Of a DNA stretch of 64,000 nt, positions 33,838-44,328 are shown in pieces. The DNA comes from Moniliophthora roreri (lineage: Eukaryota; Basidiomycota; Agaricomycetes; Agaricales; Marasmiaceae): the NCBI GenBank assembly GCA_001466705.2, contig LATX02000180.1:620001-684000 (forward strand), read 5' to 3'. Both the position numbers and the translations under genes were made by a program. Below the pieces are notes generated by a model that was given only the letters and a program-made list of their open reading frames with translations, was not told the origin of the DNA and did not search any database. Positions within the stretch are counted from its first letter, which is position 1, and every line of letters starts with the position of its first letter.

Positions 33838-36022
33838 ATGCCCTTGGTCCAAGAATGTTCAGACTTTGACTTTCACGATAACCAAATCACGATTGTAGGT
33901 GGATCGCAGTACAATACCACGCATATAATTCACGACAATCGGGTGCAAGCCATACGTCAGGAGAGAAGGGAGCTAACGATTTGGGATGAAGTACGCTGAT
34001 TGTATCCTTCCGGAGCTACCAGAGCATTGCTGACTGGCTTTATTGAATGGTTTAGTACGAACGAGTTCGAACCGGCGACGTTAACCTTACAAAGGTTGTG
34101 GGCACCAGTGATATATGTGACGATCCTTCTTCATGGACCCGAAAAGCGGTAGCTTGTCGTACTATCAGTGTTGCTCGCATTCGGGGCGAAGACAGAGAAG
34201 CAGAGTTTTTATATGTCGGATACAGTGGTCCGAAAGCTCTCGAGGTTGGTAATTCATACCCTCTTTCGGTACCACTGAATCTTCAAGATTTCCGTTTGAT
34301 AGGCATTCAAACAAGACTTCCATAAATTTTCTGCTATAAGGTGCTGCCGACCCATTCAATCCTCGATTGACATGCGCCATGCTTACCATTATTGTTAGAC
34401 ATCCGAACGTCGCCCAGCTTTTTGGCTACAACGACAGTCAATATAATTTACCGGCGTTGATATTCTATGATGGTGAGTGCACCGGTTACATTTGTGTCTC
34501 GACCGCTAAAGTTCAACCTTGCACCACAGCACTCATTCCCTTGGGCCGCGTCCTCTCTACTGCGAGGAACCCTTTGGCACGGCTTCTCAAAACATATTTT
34601 AGTTTTCAAGTACGGCCTCTATAGCATGCCTGTGAACTTGACTGACGTTGCTACGAACAGCTTGGTATCTCTCGAATGATTGACGGCGGACGCTCAGTGG
34701 TACGTCTCCTTTGACTCGACTGTTTAACTTGTTCCAAGTGCTGACGGCGGAAGCTTAGCCCTCGGAAGAGCTATGGATTGAACCCAGGAGTGGTGCATTG
34801 CGGAGAGGGCCCTCTGTTAAAAGTGATGCGCTCTGGCTTGGCCCATTATCCAACGCACCCTCAACAACACTGCTTGATCCGCTATCTATTCAGACGTATA
34901 GCGATATGAGCACTGTTGCCGACTACCTGCTCAGAGTACTCCCCACAGATATTACCCTCGAGGAAATCATTCAACGGCGCAGGTGGCCTAGTATCCACAA
35001 TAAACGTCTGACTCTCGTCGATGCGTGGTCATATCTTGCCAGCTCAATTTGGAAAAGGAACCAACGAGATATTATCGCTCGATGGACAGGAATTAGGGAG
35101 ACACCGCGATATGTATTTAAACCCTCATGGACGAACGTACATGTCATAAACGATGGATCAGTACGGTATGCAACACATAATCGTAACTATGGTCTTTACT
35201 CACAGAGAACATAGGCTACGGTTCACTGATCTTCCGGCTCCCAAGGATCACTGGTATCGTTCTGAACTGTTTGATGGCTTGGACATTAGGAAGGCATGGC
35301 TTGTTCAGGCGCACAGCGTCTTTGGCCAACTTGGAATCCATGAAAAGGAATGGGAAGAATACTGTAAGTTCTAGGCACGTTCCGCTGTACGCTTGATCTC
35401 CTGATTTATTTTGATAGCGCTTACCCGTCGTGTCTATTTCTATTTACGCTGCACTGAAGCGCACACCTACCAGCAGGAAAATACTGATACCGCATCAAAT
35501 CAACCTACCCCCTACCTCTTCATTCGACCCATCCCTCATCTTTCCGATGACGAAGTAACATGGAGGGCCTGGGCAGAAAGAGGGATATACTTCTGGTCGT
35601 TTGACCCTTTTGGGCAAGAACAGATGTCAGAGAGCATGAGAATCTCTTTGGGACTCCCATCCTTTACGATAGAGGTGGTGGTTCATGGGTATTCCTGGAA
35701 CCTCGATGAATACAAAACACTTGAGAGGCTTCACATTTCCAGAGGATTTGATCCCAAGACAACAGACTATGCCTGTTCCCTTGGTTATCCACTTATGCAA
35801 GTTGTTGGGGACAAGCATCAATTCCGGGAATTGGGAGAATCAAACGGCATGTAGCAGTACCTATATTTCCTTGATTTCATGCTGATTTTCTCACCTTACG
35901 CAGATGGCCGCTTGGCATTGGAAGATGGGGCACCAATGATAGTGGACCACAACTCCTGTTGCCCAGATACTGCTAATTTACAACATCACACCTCCCAGAT
36001 CCAACAATATGCCCATGATTGA
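33838..36022 (+). CDS. Family A copy A1: uncharacterised basidiomycete protein with kinase-N-lobe-like region
   Basis: Ten exons: 33838-33990, 34056-34244, 34303-34340, 34399-34472, 34530-34609, 34661-34699, 34759-35165, 35215-35363, 35418-35846 and 35904-36022. Phases agree throughout. The last intron would start with GC; if it is not spliced, the protein ends at a TAG at 35854 (521 residues). The start shows SDFDFHDNQITIVGGSQYNT, then TIWDEYERVRTGDVNLTKVV. ACRTISVARIRGED..FLYVGYSGPKAL, AFKQDFHKFSAIRHPNVAQL and LPALIFYDALIPL follow and recall the N-lobe of a protein kinase; no catalytic loop follows. The rest has ELWIEPRSGALRRGP, YLASSIWKRNQRDIIARW, AHSVFGQLGIHEKEWEEY and YLFIRPIPHLSDDE..WAERGIYFWSFDP, shared by all copies. 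Function is unknown. It is the only copy on the plus strand. Confidence 0.75.
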
Positions 36023-36819
36023 AATCACGGATACAGAGGATGCAGGTAGTGAGAACGCTGCCCCGCAGTCCAGGAGTAAACGTTGTCGAAATGCCACAGA
36101 TGTAAAGAACCTTGTCTTGAACTTGAAGCGGGGGAAGTGGGATGGCACGTCTCAACGAGTCACAAGGGCTGCCCTAGCGTTCGTGCACAAGTTAAGGAGG
36201 TGAAGATGACATTTGAGGGTAGCGTGTTGAAGAAGCGAGGTCAGGAGAATGGAAAGGCCAGGTAGTTGTAAGGTATAATATTAGTAAATGTAAACACACT
36301 TTGGATGAACAAGATGCAAGTCTGCAATATTGAGCCCGAAACATTGACAAGCAAAGGAAAAGGAGAATCATGAACGAAGTGTGGCCCCCAGCATAACAGT
36401 GAGTTTTTGTAGACCCTGAAACTGTGTATTGATTGTCATGGTTGATTATGGAATATTATAAACTACTCAGACTGGTCCCCGAGGCTGAGGGATGGATACT
36501 CGTAGACAGCGAAAGCGGGTGAAGCAAGTATGGCCATAGTACAAAGAGCGACTTCCTGGTTAAACTTGTCCCTCATTACTACTCGTCTCTTTATGTACCC
36601 CGATACTCATGCGCCACTAAATACTGAAGTCGGATCACCCAACAAGAAATGCTCATAACCATATACATATAAAGTACACTACGTACATAAAGTCGCAAAG
36701 CAGAGAACTATGGCTAGCTAGTCAAGTACACACAATCCAGTAAATAAATAATGCACACCGAATTAGAATGTCGCACATCGTTACAAAGACACCGTCCTTT
36801 CCACTCAAGCTCGAAACAT
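36023..36819. other. Intergenic, 3' of A1
   Basis: The first 200 bases hold a decayed continuation of the long C-terminus seen in A3 and A6: a shifted frame reads DTEDAGSENAAPQSRSKR, which is like DAETDEEGTVGNKRKSKS of A3. Beyond 36260 no gene is seen. Confidence 0.5.
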
Positions 36820-38727
36820 CTACGCGGCAGCCGTGTTCCGCCCAGTCAAACTTCTAAAGAACCCGCCTACACCCCCGCCTCCATTCCCAGAGTTATTCGG
36901 AGTAGTAACGGGAAGCGGCAGCCCTGCACCTTGCTCAGTAACATCTTGTTCCTGTTCCTGATCTTCTCCTTCCTCACCATCGCCAGAAGTACGTTCACCT
37001 TCGTTTTGGCCTTTGGCAGATTCCGGTGGGGGATTGGTCGTGATACGTAGGAGAGATGTGTACGCTGCGTCATGTTTCGCGTTAGTACATGTTAGAAGAA
37101 AAGGGAGAAGGAAAGAGACACATACGTTGTCGACAAACGGGACAGAACCATCCTTTAGCCTTTCTCTTTCTCCTCGTGTTCGTCGCTGGGGTAGTCGTCG
37201 TTGTACCTGCATTCGTAGTGGTTGCATTCGCGTTACCATCGCCACCTTCCACAGCGCCTTCACCGCCTTCAGTGTTGTCAGCAGCGGCGGTAGTCTGCGT
37301 TATAGCACCACCAGCACCGAATTCAACCATGTTTAGGGCACATTCTTTACATGCTACCAGATGCCTGCACGGGAGAAGTACGACTTCACGAGGTGATGAT
37401 AAGCAGAGAAGACATTCGGATGTAGGGTCTTCTTCTTCAGTTGTAATGGGTGCGGTAGTTGGTTGCGGCGGGTAGGTGTGCTGATTAGGGTTGGGAGTGG
37501 GTGGCTGGGCTTGTGGAAGAGGCGTGGTGGATGTCGGGTGAGAAGAAGAGGTTAAACCATAAATTTCGTGGAGCTGGAATGTGTGTGGACCGATCTGCGT
37601 TGTAATGCGTTTATTAGCATTCTTTGATGAAAAAGAAAGGATGAAAGGAAAAAAAGACGTACAGTAGCCTCTCTTTTAACGACTTTGACCACCCAAGGAC
37701 GTGTATCGTGCTCTTCTTCCTTCTTCTGTTCCTGTGTCTCTCCTTCGCCCTCGCCTTCCGTCTTGGGAGCTTCTTGCTTCGCCCCAAACCTCTCCACACA
37801 CAAATACGTCACTTGTTCATTCGGACTGTGCAACTCTGTGCCTTGATCGTCGAGAGCAGCCAATCGGATGGTAACCTTCACACCGTCGTCATCTTTCTTC
37901 TTTTGCTCCTTTGCTTCGGTTTCTGCGGAAGGAGAAGGAGACGAGGCGTCAACGACCGCCAGAGGCGGGCCCGAGACACTATTGTTGTTATTGTTGTCGT
38001 GACGGCGCCGGTGGAAAAAGTGGGTTATACGACGGCGGGAATGGTTGTGGCGGGAATCATTGGCAGGTGCCTCGTTGGCAGCGGAGTCAGGTTGGATCTG
38101 GGGTTCCTCAGCGGCAGTGGGAGGTGTTGTAACGGTGGTAGCAGCGGCTTTAGTAGCAGCAGTGGGAGACAATTCATATCTGCCCAATTCCAACACAGCC
38201 CCATCCTCCAATTTGAGCGTTTTACCGAAACCGCCCTCTACGATAGATTCAAACACCAACACCTTTGTGTATCTCGGTTTGGCGTTTGCCTCTGCGTCAG
38301 GAGGAGGAGGCATTCCTTCTGGATGACCTGGAGGTAACAAGACATTGACGTATATCCCACATTTGGGAGCGTCGCAATCAAACTCGAATTCCAATGCGTG
38401 CGCATGGTCATGCTCAGCGTCTTGGATGGGAGACAATCGAAGAGTGGGCCGTTTGAGATTTACAAGAGCTTGGAGTGTCGTCGTGGGCTGAGAAGGCTCT
38501 TTGCTCTTTTCGATCCATGATTTGACAATATCCATCGTGAGCTCGTCCTTGAGAAGCATTTTGTTCTTGTCTGCGGCGGACGTCCATGACGGACCTGAGC
38601 TGATAACACCGATATTTGGACCAAAGAGTGAGTCTGGAGACTTCTTTTCCTTGGGAGAAGTGGTATCGTTGCCTAGACCGTGGATGTTGTTGGTAGCGTT
38701 GGCGGCGGCATAGTTGGATGCTGCCAT
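36820..38727 (-). CDS. MGRN1/RNF157-like RING-type E3 ubiquitin ligase
   Basis: Three exons (38727-37663, 37594-37126, 37064-36820) give 592 residues with consistent phases. The front half is the beta-rich substrate region of mahogunin-type ligases (LQALVNLKRPTLRLSPIQ, LEFEFDCDAPKCGIYVNVLL, and, across intron 1, IGPHTFQLHEIYGL). The RING starts at about residue 416: SECLLCLSSPREVVLLPCRHL then CKECA; the last metal pair, FCPVCRQPYTSLLRI, comes only about 65 residues later, because a Gly/Thr/Asn-rich insert splits the RING. Mahogunin itself has about 13 residues there. Such ligases ubiquitinate cytosolic and endosomal proteins. A short upstream exon may be missing, since I found no N-myristoylation-type start. 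The gene lies between A1 and A2 of family A but has no visible link to them. Confidence 0.85.
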
Positions 38728-39108
38728 GTTGGAGGTGGTGGTTGTATTGTTAGCTGTTGTATTTCGACTCCAGAGAGCTACGAGGCAATGATTAGATGTG
38801 GTGGATATACGGTAAGACGGAGGACATACACCAGATTGAATAATTCATTTGGCTAAAGCTGCAATGCGGGGCTGCTGAGCAAGCACCGCAGTATCGTGGG
38901 AGTAACATGCCATTTATATTGTCGGCAGAGAACGCGCCGAGGGTATATCAGACTCTCCAGGCCCTCCGAGGACACCATTGCGCATGCTATTTCTGCACCG
39001 TGATGATCTAAGAGCTCCTGTCATTTCTAAATCTGGGTTTGCACACACAGTAAAGTAGCAGGACATGAATCTTGTAACATAGAATCCACTACAACTTCAC
39101 CATAATTT

Positions 39109-41295
39109 TCATTCTACGACGGCTGCCCCGTTTGACCGAGGATACAGAACTATCTCTTCATCAGATTCAGACCCCTCGTTGGATGTACAACAATCTGTGT
39201 GAGATATCAATACCAGCATGAACTCGAAGGCAAGCGATATAGGTGCATACTATCCGCATTGAGGGCGTTGTAGAATTCTAGGATATCGGCAATAGTGGTA
39301 GAGCTTGCCAAAACCTCCAATTCCTGGAGCCGATTATCGTCCCTGACGACTTGCATAAGAGGATACCCAAGGGAACGAGCGAGTTCTGTCGTCTTGGGAT
39401 CCAAATTCTTGGAAATTTGAAGCTGTTCGACGGTGTTGTAGATATCGAGATCCCAATATCGACCGACAAGTAGTATTCCAGTCGTAAAAGATGGAAGTCC
39501 CAAAGACTTTCTCGTGCTCTCTGACATCTCTTCTTGCCCCGAAGGGTCGAAAGACCAAAAATATTTTGCGCTTTTCGCCCAAGACATCCATATTGTCTCG
39601 TCATCGGACAGGCGAGGAATAGGTCGAATGAAGAGGTAACCAATAGATTTATCTAATGTGGCATCGGTATTTCGTTGTTCGTAGGCGCTCTCTTTAGTAC
39701 GATAGAACTTGAAATCGAAATAACCAAGGATGCCTGTCCAGCGTAAGTCAGACAACTAAACATCCACAGTCGGAACTTGACTCACAGTATTCCTCCCATT
39801 CGTCTTTATGAATCCCCAACTGAGTGAAGATACTGTGCGCCTGTGCAAGCCATGATGCTTGAATGGCCAGTTCCTTATTGCCGTAAAACAACACATATTC
39901 CAAGTACCATTCATCCTTGAAATCCATGGGATCAGTGAATTTAATCCTATCGTCTCTGAGTACACATCGTCCGACACAAATGTTTGATACACACCGTACT
40001 GATCCGTCCTCCATGACCGTCTTGCGCTCGTCTTTCAACCACCACCTGTCTACACATACATATCGCGGCGTTTCTGTAAGACCCGTCCACCGAACAATGA
40101 TATCTTTCTGATCCCTCTTCCAGAGCGAGCCAGCCAGATATGGCCACGCTTGGACTGCACCCATCTCTGCCTCACAAATCATGCCATAGGAGCTGACTCC
40201 CCAGAGGATAGCATCTGCTGGGAGTATTCTGGAGACGTAATCAACTACGGCGCTTGTATCACTATATGTCTGAATAGACAGTGGAGCAAGAGACGAAGTC
40301 GTGGATTTGGTGGTTAGTCGGGGGAGGGGCAATTGTTTACTGCTTTGAATATCCGGACCTTTCCGTAACGCGCCGCTTCTGGGATCAATCCATGCTGAAC
40401 TCGTAACCTGTAAACTTCCCCAGTCAAGACTCAAAAGAAGGTAAAACTTTGCGTGAAAAGAGACATACAAATGCAATCTCGTCTTTAAATGGTTGCGTGG
40501 CATAGAGCTGTAGATAGGAATACTATCAGTCAAGCTTCACAAGCATCTACACAACATGACCTCGAAACGTACTTGAAATTCAAGATACACAGTAAGAATT
40601 GGGGACAGTTTGCCATTTATGAAAGGGACACGCTCCACAGGAATGAGCGCTGCAGGAAGGTTGATTAGCCATGGAGCTACAAATTTAATCAACACGCTCA
40701 CCATCATAGAATATCAATGATGGTAAACCACGCCGGTCGTTGTAGCCAAAAAGCTGATAGATGTTCGGATGTCTGACTATAATAGTAAGTGTGGAGGAAC
40801 TGAGCTGAATATTGAAGAGTAGGCCGCACTTGACAGCAGAAAATCTATCAAAGTCCTGTTTAAAAGCCTACATATCGAGTGGCGTGTAAGAGAGATCGAC
40901 TAATATCGAGAGGGTCTGCACGCCCACCTCAAAAGCTTTCGGCCCGCTGTATCCAACGTGCAAAAACTCCGCTTCTTTGTCTTCACCACGGACGCGAGCA
41001 ATACTGATAGTAGAACTAGCGTTCATTGTCCGCCAAGAACGACCGTATATCATGCCGGTACCAATGACCTTTGTAAGGTAGACATCGCCAGTTCGAACTC
41101 GTTCGTACTAAGCCATCCAGCAAAACAGTCAGTAAAACTCCCTGGTAGATAAGATCAGCGCACATCATCCCAGATCGTTTGCTTTTTCTTCCCTTTATTG
41201 TGTATGACTTGCACTCGATTATACTGAGACCCTTGAACGATTGAAAGATGGCTTTCGTGAATGGAGAAGTTTGAGGATCCTTGGAAAAACGACAT
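39109..41295 (-). CDS. Family A copy A2, intact
   Basis: Ten exons on the minus strand: 41295-41164, 41107-40928, 40867-40830, 40772-40702, 40649-40573, 40507-40469, 40407-39995, 39946-39786, 39733-39251 and 39194-39109. They give 559 residues with all phases consistent, so this is the best reference for the family. Marks: SNFSIHESHLSIVQGSQYN at the start; KKKQTIWDD; STISIARVRGED; AFKQDFDRFSAVKHPNI; WIDPRSGALRKGP; YLAGSLWKRDQKDIIVRW; YLFIRPIPRLSDDETIWMSW; FWSFDPSGQEEMSESTRKS; and a short acidic tail (NEGSESDEEIVLYPRSNG). It has the short C-terminus, without the extra module of A3 and A6. The N-lobe-like region lacks the usual beta-3 Ala-x-Lys and there is no HRD or DFG, so kinase activity is not expected. 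The role is unknown. Confidence 0.8.
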
Positions 41296-41799
41296 GGTAC
41301 ATTAAACAGAAGGAAGGCTACGGAACGTGGGACCCTGAGTAACATCGAAATGACAGCTACGAAGAATGCTTCGTGCGCTTCGTGTTTGACGTGAGGCATG
41401 CACGAGTCAGCGTGTTGGATATGAACATACGAAGGTTCAGCCCCGTTATCAGACGGTATTGAAAAGGACTTTCGGGGCGATACTAGAGGAAGGGGTGTTT
41501 GACAATGAGATGGATGTAGTAGACGCAAGAAGTAAGAGGCAAGCCCGAGTCAGAGCCCAACCCTCGTTAACGAGCGCCTATACATGACACGTTCATTCAT
41601 CGAGGTGCACTTTTACAACCGAGAACTTTGGCCTTGGTTCCGCTGTATTATACAAGGTACAGCTAAAAGTATCTAAGTCTACTTCCCTGCCTCCTGCTTA
41701 TTCAACGGCGTAAAATAGCACAGCTCGCCAGTCTCGTCCTTGGTTCGCCCACCCTCTAACCTCGGCGTCGCCATTTGCGGCCCGGTAGATCATACCCAC

Positions 41800-42980
41800 A
41801 GCATCCTCAACTTCCGATCCCTCTTGAACGAGGAAGGCTCTTCAGCGGCGACGCGTACAAGTTGTCCTTATCCTCACCTTCCTCACTACTATGCTGCCAA
41901 ATCAGCTCTCTGATGCCAGCCAGTATTAGATGACGTGAACTCAATAGTACAGGCAATTTGTCTATGATTCGGAAACCCACAGTTGTTCCGGCACCAGTTC
42001 GTGTGGTAGCTGTAAATTGCGCTATAGTCACCCTACTACGGTACAGTTTCCCAATGACTCGGTCACTGGTGCTATTGCGCGTCGCAGCGGCAGCGAAATC
42101 ACGAGGTGTACTGTTCCTGCTGAGCTCTGGATGTGAGGAGGAAGATGTATTGGGCCTAGAATACACGGGTCATCTCAGAGAGAAAGATTTTTCGCATGCG
42201 TGCTCAGCAGTAGATGCCGCGGTAGCAGTAACCGTTCGGGATTTGTTTCTTCTTCTGAGATAAACGAGAGTGGCCATTTTGTTCGACATTTTCGAGGACA
42301 AGTTCGGAGGAGACAGAAACAGAAGCATGATTTGGTATGTGGCCACGCTGGATTAAATCTCGTTCCATGTATTGGGAAGTGCAGGTGAAAGAAAATGGCA
42401 TTGTGTGATGAGGAAGAGTAGGAATAAGCAATTCCCGAGTTCCTCGGTATAATTCGACCCTCGCCACGTATGACCTAGTCCGAGCAAGTACACCATCGAC
42501 GGCGACCTTTCCTTGAGACCTTGAGACTTGAACCAACTCCCGATGACTCCATATTTCTTCTCCCAGCCTTTCTCCAACGGGCTTTCCGCATGGTACAACC
42601 ATAAACCATGACACATTCGAGTTTGAAGAATCCTTGGTGTATTTGATGAAGGTCGATGTGATAGTATCTGAGCTTCAGGTTGAGGAGTAAGGGGGTGAAG
42701 GAGAAGATAGGGAACATTCAACTGCTGGGATCCGGTGCCTGGATTGGACTTTGAGCACAATAGCAAACTGACAGGAGGGGGAAATAAAATACTGGGATGC
42801 GTGAGTTGTAATGACCGTTAACATCGCGTAGAGTGAAGGGCCAGAAGGGAATGAAGAATTTGAATGCTTGGGCAATGCGATGAGAGTGGCGAGACCCTAG
42901 GGAAAGTGTGTTTGGCGTTGAACTGGGAAAAGTTAGATTGTCTCTGAGACGCGCGGCGCCTAGCATCTCTAATATCAATC
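41800..42980 (-). repeat. Duplicated segment B1, upstream of A2
   Basis: This stretch is related to 51327-52200 (B2) and 55346-56600 (B3). Readable shared pieces on the minus strand include FSFTPLLLNLKLRY (B1) against FSFTPLLFDLELKY (B3), GKVAVDGVLARTRSYVARV against EEVAVRQYIYPGLGRLYMVRV-like (B3) and QDVAVDGGFIRGWRGASVARY (B2). It looks like the remains of a second gene that was copied along with family A. The frames are broken, and I recognise no family. Confidence 0.55.
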
Positions 42981-42999
42981 TTCAAGACTGTATAATCTG

Positions 43000-43745
43000 C
43001 AGTGAGTACCAGTGAGTTATGTTCTTCTGTGCTCGTTGTATTTATCTTAACATTGTCGGCTGTAACAGCGGTTGCAACAGATCCGTGCTACTCGCGACTC
43101 ATTCATGAGTGCTCGAGTGCAAGCTCATTCTCACATCGCCTTTTTCGCGTCCAAAGAGCACAGAATCAGATGCATCGAACGCTCTCGTCCGGACGAACGA
43201 GGACTTTTTGAAGTGCTCCCATTCGTATCTGTCATGAATGGTGCTGGCGACAAATCCTCGAGTCACGAATCCAACTGCACGCCAACTCCTACAATCTGAT
43301 GGGCCCTCGATGCAAACACACCCATCCCAACCTCTTCAATGTTCAAAATTTAAACCACTACATCTCTAATAACCATGCCTTGGTAAGCTAATTCCTTACT
43401 CGCTCATCAACCGCTCACCTTATCGGTATCTGACATCGTATTCCACGGCTTCAATATTCTCTTTTCAGCTGCCCGATGAACAACCCGCCGTCACTCGAGA
43501 CACCATCATTGTGCACCAACGCAATACCTTTCCCGCTTTCGGCCTGGGCTGTTCGCTCTATGTCTCAGACAAGATTCTTTCTTTAGGATTTGAATTCGGA
43601 AGACATTTGCCCACCTTCACGCATGTCTCCATATACCAGACTCGCCTGGAGCATGCCCATCACTGCCAGGATATTCTGAACTCCGACGAACGAGTGCCTG
43701 TGCACAAAGCATTGGTTTACGCAGCGATGACGCGTGAACGATAGA
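43000..43745 (+). repeat. Duplicated segment C1, upstream of A2
   Basis: This shares a series of words with 47000-47580 (C2) and 60000-60600 (C3), such as TATCTGACATCGTATTCCA here, TATCTGATATCGCATCCCA in C2 and GTCTGATATCGTATCCCAA in C3. It has no intact coding frame and lies upstream of family A genes on the opposite strand. Confidence 0.55.
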
Positions 43746-44328
43746 TCAGTACCTTCGCAAACTTTTTCGGTTTTTTTTTTCCCCTAGGTTCGTGGCGACT
43801 CTAGCACCATAGGCAGAACGACACCATTGGTATGAAGGTTCTTGAGCGACGACTGTATATGTGGCATAGGCTTGGTTCGCTGTCTCACGAGCTGGTTGGA
43901 GGCGGTAAACAGAGTAAGAAAGAGGATACGTCTCTCGTTCGTGGGTAGTCAAAGCCCATTTGTTCATTTAGAGATTACAGTACTGATACACACATCTCAT
44001 CCTTCTTTTACAGTACTTTACTGACGCTACGCAGATCGGGCTATGCATGTTCTAATCATCCGAAACCTACGTGCTTTCATGGGTCTACACTACAATCGTT
44101 TTTCTACAAGTTCAATTACTCTCTCCTTCAACCAATGCACGTACCTGCCACAACAAGCTATCGCACCCACACGTCCAAAAAACTGTGCTTCTACCCAGTA
44201 GCATATAAAGAATGCACGTTGAATTTCATGCGGATGGAGACTATCGCTCCGACAAGCCGGCAGGGTACACGTCCGCACTTGCCTCCAAATCATGTACATA
44301 GACTCTATCGTAAAATTGGCATATTGTT
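43746..44328. other. Intergenic, nothing assigned
   Basis: This is the 3' side of A3. A T-run at 43771 and short frames are all that is seen. Confidence 0.4.

Noticed and set aside
37089..38337. Plus-strand frames opposite the MGRN1-like gene (128 and 209 codons)
   Set aside because: Val/Leu/Gly-rich antisense readings of the low-complexity coding sequence. The minus strand has clear RING and MGRN1 motifs with consistent splice phases.
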